A stretch of DNA of 64,000 nucleotides from an uncultured Collinsella sp. (lineage in GTDB: Bacteria > Actinomycetota > Coriobacteriia > Coriobacteriales > Coriobacteriaceae). The DNA lies in the NCBI GenBank assembly GCA_900758885.1, contig CAAETD010000025.1, positions 34,500 to 98,499 on the forward strand, in the 5' to 3' direction. Numbering within the stretch: the first letter of the stretch is position 1; each line of letters starts with the position of its first letter. The notes under the pieces were generated by a model. That model was not told where the DNA came from, searched no databases, and saw only the letters and a list, made by a program, of their open reading frames with translations. The position numbers and the translations under genes are program-made. Below are positions 1 through 8,632 of this stretch, piece after piece.

Positions 1-25
1 TAGACATGTACATTGCTCGGGTCAT
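1..25 (-). CDS. 5' end of a gene, probably prolyl-tRNA synthetase (partial)
   Basis: Only eight codons are inside the window, reading MTRAMYMS from the ATG at 25. An AGGAG ribosome binding site lies seven bases upstream and overlaps the end of ispG, and the ATG directly abuts the ispG stop codon, so a downstream gene of the same operon clearly starts here. The identity as proS is an inference: the peptide resembles the start of actinobacterial ProS, and proS often follows ispG in this block. The rest of the gene lies outside the window and cannot be checked. Confidence 0.5.
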
Positions 26-1108
26 TTATTTCTCCTCAATAAGTTTGTCGACCTCGGCCATCAGCGCGTCGACAATTTGGTCCTCAGCTACTTTACCAAT
101 GATCTGGCCATGCGAAAAGAGCAAGGCCTGACCACGTCCGCAAGCAACGCCCAGGTCGGCATCAGAAGCCTCGCCGGGGCCATTAACGGCACATCCCATG
201 ACGGCAATCGAAAGCGGCGCGGCATAGTTCTTAAGCCGCTCGGTGACCTCCTCGGCGATGGGAATCAGGTTAACCTGGCAGCGGGCGCACGTGGGGCACG
301 AGACAATCTCGGGACCACGGCGACGCAGGCCCAGCGACTGCAAAATCCCCCAGGCGACCGGCGGCTCCTCAACCGGATCAGCTGTGAGCGACACACGCAT
401 GGTGTCGCCAATGCCTTCGGAAAGCAAGATACCCAAGCCTACAGAGCTCTTGATGGTGCCCTGGAGCTTGGTCCCCGCCTCCGTCACGCCCAGGTGAAGC
501 GGAACGTGTGGAATCTCACGCGACAGGGCTCGATAGGTATCGAGCGTCGTTTGCACGCTATGGGCCTTGGCCGAAAGCACAATGTTCTTAAAGCCGCGGT
601 CCTCAAAGTGCTTGACGAAACGCTCGCTCGACATCACGAGCTTTTCGGGCTGCGTGAGGTCGTCGCGCTCGGCGATATCCTGCTCGAGCGAACCGGCATT
701 GACGCCGATACGAATCGCGCACCCAGCGGCGCCCGCGGCATCGATCACGGCATCGACCTTAGCCCAATCGCCGATATTGCCGGGATTGATGCGAAGCTTG
801 GCGGCACCAGCCTCGACGGCGCCGATGGCGAGCTTATGGTTAAAGTGAATATCGGCGACGATCGGCACCGGAGACTCGGCACAGATGATGCGGAAACCCT
901 CAAGCGCGGCCTCGGTGGGCACGCTCACACGCACGATATCGCAGCCAGCCTGCGCCAACGCGCACACTTGCGCAAGCGTTGCCTGGGCGTCAGCGGTATC
1001 GGTGCAGGTCATGGATTGGACCACCACCGGCGCGCCGCCACCGATCTGCACACCGCCCACATGCACGGGGCGCGTCAACTCGCGAGGCAAAGGATGGGAT
1101 AAAGACAA
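26..1108 (-). CDS. ispG: 4-hydroxy-3-methylbut-2-enyl diphosphate synthase
   Basis: IspG (GcpE) converts methylerythritol cyclodiphosphate to HMBPP in the MEP isoprenoid pathway and needs a [4Fe-4S] cluster. The protein has the N-terminal TIM-barrel part (RPVHVGGVQIGGG, VRVSVP, ADIHFNHKLA, KLRINPGNIG) and the C-terminal cluster-binding part with CPTCARC and a third cysteine in GCAVNGPGEA. I chose the TTG at 1108 because GGGGAG lies eight bases upstream and the protein then starts just before the conserved RPVHVGG, giving 360 aa, normal for the family. A longer reading from ATG at 1195 would overlap rseP by 74 bases and add 29 unconserved residues. It is the last complete gene of the pyrH-to-ispG operon; dxr, three genes away, acts in the same pathway. 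Confidence 0.95.
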   Translation of the reverse strand: MSLSHPLPRELTRPVHVGGVQIGGGAPVVVQSMTCTDTADAQATLAQVCALAQAGCDIVRVSVPTEAALEGFRIICAESPVPIVADIHFNHKLAIGAVEAGAAKLRINPGNIGDWAKVDAVIDAAGAAGCAIRIGVNAGSLEQDIAERDDLTQPEKLVMSSERFVKHFEDRGFKNIVLSAKAHSVQTTLDTYRALSREIPHVPLHLGVTEAGTKLQGTIKSSVGLGILLSEGIGDTMRVSLTADPVEEPPVAWGILQSLGLRRRGPEIVSCPTCARCQVNLIPIAEEVTERLKNYAAPLSIAVMGCAVNGPGEASDADLGVACGRGQALLFSHGQIIGKVAEDQIVDALMAEVDKLIEEK

Positions 1109-1121
1109 TCCAAACACTCCC

Positions 1122-2483
1122 CTACAGGATAAATCGAAGGACGTCGGAACGAAGCATATAGACAAACAGCAGCGCAAAGAGCGCGATGCCCACATAGCTC
1201 ACAATCGTCTGGACCTTGAGCGGAAGCTCGCGGCCAGCAATCTTTTGAATGATCTCGATGACCAGCTTGCCGCCATCGAGTGGTGGGATGGGCAGCAGGT
1301 TCATAAAGCCAAGCGAAAACGAAATGAGGGCGGCAAACGAAAGGAACGTGGCAGGGCCGGCAGCAGCAGCCTGTGAGGACATAACGCTAATGCCCACGAT
1401 TGAAGAAGACTGATCGAGAATCTCCATCGTATGCTGCGGCTGGAGCAGGCGCATCACGCCCTCCGCTGTCTGCACGACATAGGAGAACGAAAGGCGAGCC
1501 GACGTGATGGGGTCTAAACGGACCACCTGCGTAGAGGCATACACACCAAGGCGCTCGTCCTCTTTGAGCGCAACCGAGGTCGAATGCTGCTTGCCGTCGC
1601 GCTCATACTCAATGGCGATATCGTCCTTACCGGCGGCCTTGCCGATGGCATCGTAAACGTCCATCCAGGTAGAGCACGATACTCCGTCAACCGAAAGGAT
1701 CGCATCGCCGCCCTCGATACCCGCCTTGGCGGCAATAGACCCCTCGCCAACCTGACCGATCACGTTGGTATCCATCGGCACGGTGACACCCGCAATAGAG
1801 TAGATGCTCATAAGCAGCAAAAAGCCCGTCAGGATATTGACGAGAATGCCCGCGAGCAGCATAAAGGCGCGCTTGAGAAAACCCTGGCCCAGATAGGTAT
1901 GCGAACGCTCTCGCGCAAGGAACTCGGCTTCGCCGCACGGCAGCTCCCACACATCGCCCTCGGTAGTCGCATGCTCTCGATCGAAACGGCGGCCGTCAAA
2001 GGTGGTGTAACCCGCCGCATCTCGTGGCAGCGTCTGATACTTGGTGGGATAGTAGCTCGGCGAGGGCTTCTCCCCTTTCTCATACCAAGGCGCGATAGAG
2101 CCCCAACCCAAGAGCAAGGCGCATGCCTCGAGCACAACCTCCTCGGATAGCTCGAGCTCGGCGGCAAGGTCGGCCACGGTCACGCGACCATGACGATAGA
2201 TAGCCGCGAGCACGCGATCGGCGCACGAGACGTCGGTCGGATCCATACCGCAGATGGCAGCGTAGCCACCCAGCAGCAGCGGGGTCACGCCAAACTTGGT
2301 TCCAATGCGACGTGACGTGTAATGGATGTCAAAGCGACACGGCAGGCCCAAAAAGAACTCGGTCACACGGACGCCGCAGGCACGCGCCGCCAAAAAGTGG
2401 CCGCCCTCGTGCAAAAACACAAGGACGGAAAGCATCAGCAGGCCCCAAAAGACCGATGAGAGAACGCTCAGAACAGTATCCAT
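1122..2483 (-). CDS. rseP: RIP metalloprotease RseP / site-2 protease with an inserted domain
   Basis: Membrane-embedded zinc metalloprotease of the site-2 protease family, which cleaves transmembrane substrates such as anti-sigma factors. The first membrane helix carries the zinc motif HEGGH (residues 25-29 from the ATG at 2483). A PDZ domain follows (about 235-320, with GSIAAKAGIEGGDAILSVDG), and the second catalytic motif NLLPIPPLDGGKL sits near residue 395. About 110 residues separate GGYAAICGMD from the next membrane helix, where usual RseP has a short loop; this segment begins with a helix-turn-helix-like stretch (RVTVADLAAELELSEEVV). The start is uncertain: a TTG at 2498 lies right against an AAGGA site, while the ATG at 2483 is 15 bases from it. 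It follows dxr by about 25 bases in the same operon. Confidence 0.9.
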   Translation of the reverse strand: MDTVLSVLSSVFWGLLMLSVLVFLHEGGHFLAARACGVRVTEFFLGLPCRFDIHYTSRRIGTKFGVTPLLLGGYAAICGMDPTDVSCADRVLAAIYRHGRVTVADLAAELELSEEVVLEACALLLGWGSIAPWYEKGEKPSPSYYPTKYQTLPRDAAGYTTFDGRRFDREHATTEGDVWELPCGEAEFLARERSHTYLGQGFLKRAFMLLAGILVNILTGFLLLMSIYSIAGVTVPMDTNVIGQVGEGSIAAKAGIEGGDAILSVDGVSCSTWMDVYDAIGKAAGKDDIAIEYERDGKQHSTSVALKEDERLGVYASTQVVRLDPITSARLSFSYVVQTAEGVMRLLQPQHTMEILDQSSSIVGISVMSSQAAAAGPATFLSFAALISFSLGFMNLLPIPPLDGGKLVIEIIQKIAGRELPLKVQTIVSYVGIALFALLFVYMLRSDVLRFIL

Positions 2484-2508
2484 AAAACGAAAAAGCAATC
2501 CTTATGGG

Positions 2509-3696
2509 TTAGGAACGGGTTGCGGCGAGCACCTGCGCAGCCTTTTCACGCGCCCATGCATCGATGTCGCGAAGCTGCTCAAACGAATCGACCGCCTGCA
2601 TATCGTGGGAATCCATGCAGGATTCCACAATGCAATCGATATCGGTAAAGCTGCAGCCATCGTGCAGGAAGGCATCGACGGCGACCTCGTTGGCGGCATT
2701 GAGCACGCACGGCATGGTGCCACCCGTCTTGCCGGCACGTTCGGCCAGTGCCAGACAGCGGAAGGTATCCATGTCGGCAGCATCAAACGTGAGCTGCCCC
2801 AGCTCGCGGAAATCGATACGAGGCGCCGGGGTATCCCAACGCTCGGGATACGAGAACGCGAACTGGATGGGAATACGCATGTCGGAAGCACCGAGATGCG
2901 CCATCACGGAGCCGTCGGCGAACTCGACCATAGAGTGAATCTTGGACTGACGCTGCACGACCACGTTAATGAAATCGAGGTCGCAGTTAAACAGATGCAT
3001 GGCCTCAATGCGCTCCAGGCCCTTGTTCATGAGGGTGGCGGAGTCGATGGTGATCTTGGCACCCATGGCCCACGTGGGATGTGCGAGGGCATCGGCACGC
3101 GTCACGCGGTCGAGCTCGTCGCGGGTGCGGCCAAAGAACGGACCGCCCGAGCAGGTGAGCCAAATACAATGAGCCTCGCGTGGGTTCTCCCCCAGATAGC
3201 ACTGGTAGATGGCGGAGTGCTCAGAGTCGACTGGAATAAGCTGGCCCGGTTGCGCCAACGGCATAAGCAAGTCGCCGCCGACGACGAGGGACTCCTTGTT
3301 GGCAAGGGCAAGACGCTTATTCGAGGTCAAGGCCGCATGGCTCGCCTCGAGACCGGCGGCGCCCACAATAGCGACGAGCACGCAGTCGACATCGTCGCGA
3401 CGCGCGAGCTCGCAAACCGCCTGCGCGCCAACGCCGAGCTTCGTTCCCTCGGGCAACTCCTGCAGCACGGCGTCATCGCCATGAGCGACATCGGCCACGG
3501 CAACCGCCGGAACCGAGAACTCGCGGGCAGCGGCAACGAGCTCGGAGGTACTGGAGTTAACGGACAGCGCCGTCACCTGCAGGCGATCGGCATGCTGGCG
3601 GCACACATCGAGCGCCTGGGTGCCGATAGAGCCCGTACAACCCAGGATGGCAACACGGAGGCGTCCATCGGGGCCATACGTCGTCTGGAAGGACAT
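2509..3696 (-). CDS. dxr: 1-deoxy-D-xylulose-5-phosphate reductoisomerase
   Basis: Dxr makes 2-C-methylerythritol 4-phosphate from DXP using NADPH, the committed step of the MEP pathway. The 395-aa protein has the N-terminal Rossmann motif GCTGSIGTQALDV near residue 20. Substrate and metal residues are visible in NKESLVVGG and VDSEHSAIYQC, followed by LTCSGGPF and NPTW-like (HPTWAMG) segments and GLERIEAMHLF. Length is normal for the family. The ATG shares one base with the cdsA stop (TAATG), suggesting translational coupling, and ispG of the same pathway is two genes downstream. Confidence 0.97.
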   Translation of the reverse strand: MSFQTTYGPDGRLRVAILGCTGSIGTQALDVCRQHADRLQVTALSVNSSTSELVAAAREFSVPAVAVADVAHGDDAVLQELPEGTKLGVGAQAVCELARRDDVDCVLVAIVGAAGLEASHAALTSNKRLALANKESLVVGGDLLMPLAQPGQLIPVDSEHSAIYQCYLGENPREAHCIWLTCSGGPFFGRTRDELDRVTRADALAHPTWAMGAKITIDSATLMNKGLERIEAMHLFNCDLDFINVVVQRQSKIHSMVEFADGSVMAHLGASDMRIPIQFAFSYPERWDTPAPRIDFRELGQLTFDAADMDTFRCLALAERAGKTGGTMPCVLNAANEVAVDAFLHDGCSFTDIDCIVESCMDSHDMQAVDSFEQLRDIDAWAREKAAQVLAATRS

Positions 3697-4595
3697 TACA
3701 GCACGCCTCCGATCATCAAAAGCAGCTGCGCGGTAATGCAGCCAAAGATAAGCGAATCGCTACGATCGAGCATGCCGCCGTGGCCCGGGATAAGGTTACC
3801 GGAATCCTTAACGCCCACACCGCGCTTGATGCGCGACTCGATGAGGTCTCCGATAACGCCCAGGACGGACACGACCACGCCGCACAGCAGCGCATAGGGC
3901 AGGCTGAGCTTGTAGAAGTGCGTCGCCCACAGGATGAGCCAAATCAAAACCGAGCCCAGGATGCCGCCGACAAACCCCTCCCAGCTCTTTTTGGGAGAGA
4001 TCTTGGGAACCATCTTGTGCTTGCCGATACGGCTACCCACGATGTAGGCAAACGAATCGGAGACCCAAAGGGACGCGCAAACGCCCACCGAAAGCAGGGC
4101 GCCGGCAAAACCGGGCACGGCATCGCGCAGCAGCACGATAGCCGACAGCATAAAGCCAGTGTAGATGGGACCCATGAGCGTCACGGCCACATCAGAGATG
4201 CGGGTACGCGGCGACCAAACATACCAAATGCCCACAGCGAGCATCAGGGCAAAAAGCAGGGCATTCAGCAACATCGAATCGCCCAACGCCGACAGCGGAA
4301 AGAGTACGGCGGCAGCAATACCCATGCGCTCGTTAGCCATCTTGCCATCGAGCCTCGTCATACGGAAAAACTCATAGCAGCACAGACCACTCATGACAGA
4401 AACAAAGATGGCCGTGGGCACGATACCCAAAACCAGGCAAAGGATAAAGACAACGGCGTAAACGATACCGGCGGCGGCACGGGTAATAAAGCCCGACAGC
4501 CACGAACCGGTGCCGCCCTTCGCTGCAGGCGCGCCAGCAGTGACAGCTTTGCGCGCAGGCGTCTTGGGAGCAGATGCCTTGGGACGATCGGACAC
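3696..4595 (-). CDS. cdsA: Phosphatidate cytidylyltransferase
   Basis: CdsA forms CDP-diacylglycerol from phosphatidic acid and CTP, the branch point of phospholipid synthesis, in the cytoplasmic membrane. The 299-aa protein has a hydrophilic basic N-terminus rich in Ala, Lys and Pro, then about eight membrane helices. It ends with the family signature (KDSGNLIPGHGGMLDRSDSL, about residues 265-284). The polar N-terminal stretch of about 35 residues is longer than in many homologues. It lies between uppS and dxr with two- to three-base gaps or overlaps. Confidence 0.95.
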   Translation of the reverse strand: MSDRPKASAPKTPARKAVTAGAPAAKGGTGSWLSGFITRAAAGIVYAVVFILCLVLGIVPTAIFVSVMSGLCCYEFFRMTRLDGKMANERMGIAAAVLFPLSALGDSMLLNALLFALMLAVGIWYVWSPRTRISDVAVTLMGPIYTGFMLSAIVLLRDAVPGFAGALLSVGVCASLWVSDSFAYIVGSRIGKHKMVPKISPKKSWEGFVGGILGSVLIWLILWATHFYKLSLPYALLCGVVVSVLGVIGDLIESRIKRGVGVKDSGNLIPGHGGMLDRSDSLIFGCITAQLLLMIGGVL

Positions 4596-4597
4596 GA

Positions 4598-5392
4598 TTA
4601 AGCCTCCTCGGTCTTGCTCAGTCCACCAAACCTACGGTCACGGCCCTGATAGGCCAAAATGGCGTCGACAAGGCCCCAGCGATCAAAGTCGGGCCAATAG
4701 GTATCGGTGACGTAGAACTCGGAATAAGCCACCTGCCACAGCAGATAGTTCGAAAGGCGCAGCTCACCAGAGGTGCGAATCACAAGCTCAGGATCGGGAA
4801 GACCGGCGGTATAGAGGTGGGAAGCCACCATGTCGTCATCAATTGCGCCAGGATCGATCTTACCGGCGGCAGCGTCGAGTGCGATCTGACGGACAGCGCG
4901 GGTAATCTCGGAACGCGCGCCGTAGTTGACGGCAAGCGCCAGCGTCATACCGGTGTGATCGGCGCACTCGGCAAGACCGCGTTCAAAAACGTCGCGGGTC
5001 TTCTTGGGCAGCGCGGAAATGTCACCCAAAAAGACAACGCGCACATTTTCGCGCTTCAGAAGCGGCAGCTCGTCGATAAACGTCTTGGCAAACAGATGCA
5101 TCAAGACGTTGACCTCATGCTGCGGACGGTTCCAGTTTTCGGTAGAAAACGCATAGGCCGAAAGCACGTCGACGCCCAGACGCACGCAGGCGGTAATAAT
5201 CTCGCGAAGGGAGACGATACCCGCCTTGTGGCCCTCAGTGCGCGCAAGACCGCGCGACGTGGCCCAACGACCGTTGCCGTCCATGATGCACGAGATATGG
5301 TGCGGAATGTTATTAAGGTCAAGGTCGGAAAAACCGACGCCCGCAGGGGCGTCGGCAAAATACTCGACCAGTTTATGCTCGTCGTATTGCAC
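4598..5392 (-). CDS. uppS: Isoprenyl transferase (undecaprenyl diphosphate synthase)
   Basis: Cis-prenyltransferase that extends farnesyl diphosphate to the C55 carrier lipid used for peptidoglycan and surface glycans. The catalytic aspartate sits in HISCIMDGNGRWA near residue 38. Further family motifs are AFSTENWNRP, VNYGARSEITRA and the C-terminal ELVIRTSGELRLSNYLLWQ with the substrate-binding RxSGE. Length is 264 aa, and all expected catalytic residues are present. It is two bases from frr and two bases from cdsA, so it is tightly coupled within the operon. Confidence 0.96.
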   Translation of the reverse strand: MQYDEHKLVEYFADAPAGVGFSDLDLNNIPHHISCIMDGNGRWATSRGLARTEGHKAGIVSLREIITACVRLGVDVLSAYAFSTENWNRPQHEVNVLMHLFAKTFIDELPLLKRENVRVVFLGDISALPKKTRDVFERGLAECADHTGMTLALAVNYGARSEITRAVRQIALDAAAGKIDPGAIDDDMVASHLYTAGLPDPELVIRTSGELRLSNYLLWQVAYSEFYVTDTYWPDFDRWGLVDAILAYQGRDRRFGGLSKTEEA

Positions 5393-5393
5393 C

Positions 5394-5930
5394 TTAGATC
5401 TCCATGACCTCGGCTTCTTTTTCCTTCAGAAGCTCCTCGACCTTGGCGACATACTCATCAGTGTGCTTCTGGACCTTGGCCTGCTCGCGACGGACATCGT
5501 CCTCGGTGAGCTCCTCATCGCGCTCGAGCTTGTTGTTGAAGTCGCGACGGATGTTACGGATAGACACCTTGGCCTGCTCGGCGTACTCGCGGCACTCCTT
5601 GACGAGCTCGCGACGGCGCTCCTCAGTGGGAGCCGGGAACGGAAGACGAACGACGGTGCCATCGGAGTTGGGGGTAATACCCAGATCGGAAGCGCCGATG
5701 GCCTTGACGATAGCATTGATGAGTGCCTTGTCCCACGGCTCGATGAGCAGCATGTGGGCCTCGGGGGTCTTGACGGCGGCAACCTGCGTGACCGGCGTGG
5801 GAACACCGTAATAATCGACGGTGATGTCGGACAGAATGTTGGCATTGGCGCGGCCGGTACGAACCTTGGAGAAGTTATGCTTGAGGGACTCGAGCGACTT
5901 GTCCATGTGGGCGGTGATGTTCTCTGCCAT
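5394..5930 (-). CDS. frr: Ribosome recycling factor
   Basis: RRF splits the post-termination ribosome together with EF-G. The 178-aa protein has the long helices of the three-helix bundle, the conserved SLESLKHNFSKVRTGRANA near the N-terminus and the C-terminal VRREQAKVQKHTDEYVAKVEELLKEKE. Length is slightly below the usual 185 aa but nothing essential appears missing. It starts two bases after pyrH, the common bacterial pyrH-frr pairing. Confidence 0.97.
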   Translation of the reverse strand: MAENITAHMDKSLESLKHNFSKVRTGRANANILSDITVDYYGVPTPVTQVAAVKTPEAHMLLIEPWDKALINAIVKAIGASDLGITPNSDGTVVRLPFPAPTEERRRELVKECREYAEQAKVSIRNIRRDFNNKLERDEELTEDDVRREQAKVQKHTDEYVAKVEELLKEKEAEVMEI

Positions 5931-5932
5931 GC

Positions 5933-6655
5933 TTAATCCTCCTGATAGACGAGCGTGCCGACGGGCTCACCCGAAAGCGCGCGCTTGACGGTGTCCTCGC
6001 CATCGATGTTGAGGACCAAAATCGGCATACGGTTGTCCTGGCACAGTGCCGTAGCCGTGGAATCCATAACCTGCAGACCGCGGACGAGAACCTCGTGATA
6101 GGTAATCTTGTCAAAACGGACGGCATCGGCGCACTTGACGGGATCCTTATCGTAGATGCCGTCAACCTTGGTGGCTTTAATCAGAATCTCGGCGCCGATC
6201 TCGCACGCACGAAGAGCCGCGGCGGTGTCGGTCGTAAAGTACGGATTGCCCGAACCGGCGGCAAAAATAACGACGTTGCCCTTGGAAAGGTGGTTGATGG
6301 CGCGACGGCGAATATAGGGCTCGCAGATCTCGTTCATCTGGATAGCGCTCATCACGCGGCAGGGAACATCGTTATGCTCGAAGGCATCCTGCAGGGCGAG
6401 CGCGTTCATAACGGTTGCCAGCATGCCCATGTAGTCGGCCTGAGCACGCTCCATGCCACCGGCAGCGCCGGCCATGCCGCGGAAAATATTGCCGCCGCCG
6501 ACAACGACGCCGACCTCATGGCCAACGGCGAGCAGCTCCTTGACCTGCTTGGCAAGATGGTCGGTAACCTTGGGGTCGATGCCATATTGGCCGTCGCCCA
6601 TCAGTGCTTCGCCGGAAAGCTTAAGAAGCACGCGTTTATATCGGATGTCGGACAA
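5933..6655 (-). CDS. pyrH: UMP kinase
   Basis: Hexameric UMP kinase of the amino-acid kinase family, converting UMP to UDP. Motifs are [11 protein letters not shown] at the N-terminus, [12 protein letters not shown] near residue 55, and a C-terminal [15 protein letters not shown] segment, in 240 aa. The start is TTG at 6655, chosen because AGGAGG lies seven bases upstream and no ATG fits. It is the first gene of the operon running down to ispG, and it follows the rpsB-tsf terminator, leaving about 58 bases for its own promoter; I see no clear -35/-10 pair there. Confidence 0.97.
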   Translation of the reverse strand: MSDIRYKRVLLKLSGEALMGDGQYGIDPKVTDHLAKQVKELLAVGHEVGVVVGGGNIFRGMAGAAGGMERAQADYMGMLATVMNALALQDAFEHNDVPCRVMSAIQMNEICEPYIRRRAINHLSKGNVVIFAAGSGNPYFTTDTAAALRACEIGAEILIKATKVDGIYDKDPVKCADAVRFDKITYHEVLVRGLQVMDSTATALCQDNRMPILVLNIDGEDTVKRALSGEPVGTLVYQED

Positions 6656-6713
6656 AGCGATCCTCCTTTAATTAGACTTTCAATATGATATCAAAGGCTC
6701 TGATAAGAGCCAT

Positions 6714-6749
6714 GAAAAAGCAGGCTGTGAGTAAAACCCACAGCCTGCT
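6714..6749 (-). terminator. Intrinsic terminator of rpsB-tsf
   Basis: A perfect 11-bp inverted repeat (AGCAGGCTGTG / CACAGCCTGCT, 6719-6729 and 6739-6749) with a nine-base loop is followed on the minus strand by five T. It lies 24 bases past the tsf stop. Confidence 0.92.
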
Positions 6750-6772
6750 CATTACCAGCTACAAGAGCTTAT

Positions 6773-7642
6773 TTACTCGCCACGGACCAGACGGTCAAAG
6801 GCAACGACGGTAATGGTGTCGCCGAGCTCCTTGGAGACCTGCTCAGCGTACTTCTTGATGGTGAGAGAGCTGTCCTTGATGAACTCCTGCTCGGTGAGCA
6901 CGGACTGCTTGTAGAACTTCTCCAGACGGCCGACAGCCATCTTCTCCTGGATAGCCTCGGGCTTGCCGGACTCGGCAGCCTGGGCCATGTAGATCTGCTT
7001 CTCGTGCTCGACGGTCTCGGCCGGAACCTGATCGCGGGTAGCGCAGATCGGGGCGACGGCGGCAACCTGAAGGGCAACGTCGTGAGCGAAGGTCTTGAAG
7101 GACTCAGCCTGAGCGGTCTCGGCCTTCTCGAAAGCGAACTCGACGAGAACGCCAATCTTACCACCCATGTGGATGTAAGAAGCGAGAGCTCCGTTCTCGG
7201 CCTTGCGGGCGGCAAAACGGGAGATCTTCATGTTCTCGCCCATGATGTGAATCATCTCGGTGAGCTCGGAGGAAACGGTCTCCTCGCCCATCGGCTTCTC
7301 GAGCAGAGCGTCGACGTCAGCAGGCTCGGTGGTAGCGACAACCTCAGCGACCTTGGAAGCAAAGCCGGTGAACTTAGCGTTGGAGCCGACGAAGTCGGTC
7401 TCGCAAGAGAGCTCGAGCAGAGCGCCGGTCTTGCCGTCCTCGGAGACGAACGCGGCGACGGCGCCCTCGTTGGTCTCACGGCCAGCCTTCTTGGCAGCCT
7501 TGGCGAGGCCGTTCTTGCGCAGAACGTCGACAGCGGCGTCCATGTCGCCGTCAGCCTCGACGAGAGCCTTCTTGCACTCCATCATCGGGGAGTCGGTCAT
7601 CTCGCGGAGCTGCTTGACCATAGCGGCGGTAATCTGGGCCAT
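6773..7642 (-). CDS. tsf: Translation elongation factor Ts
   Basis: EF-Ts is the guanine-nucleotide exchange factor for EF-Tu. The N-terminal UBA-like part reads VKQLREMTDSPMMECKKAL, and the core contains TDFVGSNAKF, the family's EF-Tu contact region. Start ATG at 7642 is preceded by AAGGA six bases upstream and gives 289 aa beginning MAQITAAMV; an in-frame start 15 bases further up lacks this site. It is downstream of rpsB, the universal rpsB-tsf pair, and is followed by the strong terminator at 6714. Confidence 0.97.
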   Translation of the reverse strand: MAQITAAMVKQLREMTDSPMMECKKALVEADGDMDAAVDVLRKNGLAKAAKKAGRETNEGAVAAFVSEDGKTGALLELSCETDFVGSNAKFTGFASKVAEVVATTEPADVDALLEKPMGEETVSSELTEMIHIMGENMKISRFAARKAENGALASYIHMGGKIGVLVEFAFEKAETAQAESFKTFAHDVALQVAAVAPICATRDQVPAETVEHEKQIYMAQAAESGKPEAIQEKMAVGRLEKFYKQSVLTEQEFIKDSSLTIKKYAEQVSKELGDTITVVAFDRLVRGE

Positions 7643-7687
7643 TGTGGTTCCTTTCAAAGAGATGAAAAAGAATTAACTAAGACTGAT

Positions 7688-8416
7688 TTACTCGGCCTTG
7701 GGCTCAGCGGCCATCTCGGCCTCGGAGACCTGCTCCTTGCCGGAGCCAGCGAGGCAAGCGTCAGCCATGAGCTCGCACATAAGGGTGACAGCGGAGATAG
7801 CGTCATCGTTGCAGGGGATGCCGTACTCAACCTCGTCGGGATCAGAGTTGGTGTCAATCAGAGCGACGACAGGGATATTCAGGCGCTGGGCCTCCTTGAT
7901 GGCGTTCTCCTCGCGCTTGGTGTCGATAACGAAGAGAGCCTGGGGCAGACCCTTCATGTCGCGGGCGCCACCGAGGTTGGTCTGGAGCTTGGTGAGCTCC
8001 TTACCGAGCACAGCCTGCTCCTTCTTGGGGAGCACTGCCATGCGGCCGTCCTCGACCATGGCCTCGAGCTCCTCCATGCGGTTGATGCGGGAGCGGATGG
8101 TGACGAAGTTGGTCAGCATGCCGCCGAGCCAACGCTGGTTGATGTAAGGCATGTTGGCGCGCTCAGCGGCGTTCTTGACGGCCTCCTGAGCCTGCTTCTT
8201 GGTGCCGACGAACAGCACGTTGCCACCCTTGGCGACGTTCTTGACGAAGGTGTAGGCCTGGTCGGCGTCGAGGATGGTCTGCTTGAGGTCGAGGATGTAG
8301 ATGCCGTTGCGCTCACCGAAGATGAACGGCTTCATCTTGGGGTTCCAGCGACGGGTCTGGTGACCGAAGTGGCAGCCGGCCTCGAGCAGGGTGCGGATAT
8401 TAATCTTGGTAGCCAT
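7688..8416 (-). CDS. rpsB: 30S ribosomal protein S2
   Basis: S2 binds the back of the 30S head-body junction. The 242-aa protein has [20 protein letters not shown] at the N-terminus and the two S2 signatures ([37 protein letters not shown]). The C-terminal tail is acidic and Ala/Glu-rich. An ACAGGAGG site lies six bases from the ATG and can pair with a short upstream AAACC, see the leader entry. It begins a two-gene operon with tsf. Confidence 0.98.
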   Translation of the reverse strand: MATKINIRTLLEAGCHFGHQTRRWNPKMKPFIFGERNGIYILDLKQTILDADQAYTFVKNVAKGGNVLFVGTKKQAQEAVKNAAERANMPYINQRWLGGMLTNFVTIRSRINRMEELEAMVEDGRMAVLPKKEQAVLGKELTKLQTNLGGARDMKGLPQALFVIDTKREENAIKEAQRLNIPVVALIDTNSDPDEVEYGIPCNDDAISAVTLMCELMADACLAGSGKEQVSEAEMAAEPKAE

Positions 8417-8551
8417 GTTAAACCTCCTGTGGTTTGCCTCCGCGCGGGGTCATCCTCCAAAACCAACCCGGACATGTGCTACCAAAGCCCGGGCACCACG
8501 GTATGAAGTAGCCGCGCGTGCGTGATAAAAACCTGTTGCCGTGAAGCAACC
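8417..8551 (-). promoter_or_regulatory. Structured 5' leader of rpsB
   Basis: About 135 bases lie between the predicted transcription start and the rpsB ATG with no credible gene inside. Several complementary pairs are visible: GTTGC/GCAAC just after the start, CCCGG/CCGGG and CGCGG/CCGCG in the middle, and AAACC/GGTTT (8431-8435 and 8420-8424) enclosing the ribosome binding site. S2 autoregulates its operon through leader RNA in other bacteria, so a similar role is plausible here. No known leader class was matched. Confidence 0.45.
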
Positions 8552-8557
8552 CGATGA

Positions 8558-8586
8558 ATGATAGCAGGATTGCCTCTTCCTGCCAA
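8558..8586 (-). promoter_or_regulatory. Promoter of rpsB-tsf
   Basis: A -35 box TTGGCA (8581-8586) and a -10 box TATCAT (8558-8563) are separated by 17 bases on the minus strand. Both are close to the sigma-70 consensus. Confidence 0.75.
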
Positions 8587-8632
8587 CCCGCAATCAAAAC
8601 CACACACCTAAGCGCAACACGAGCCGCCCAGC

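Noticed and set aside
6660..6713. Small GGCTC/GAGCC hairpin and TGATATCA palindrome before pyrH
   Set aside because: Five-base stem and eight-base palindrome are within chance expectation, and no conservation data are available.
8418..8603. A 61-codon minus-strand frame in the rpsB leader
   Set aside because: No ribosome binding site, starts upstream of the predicted transcription start and its sequence looks non-coding; better explained as leader RNA.
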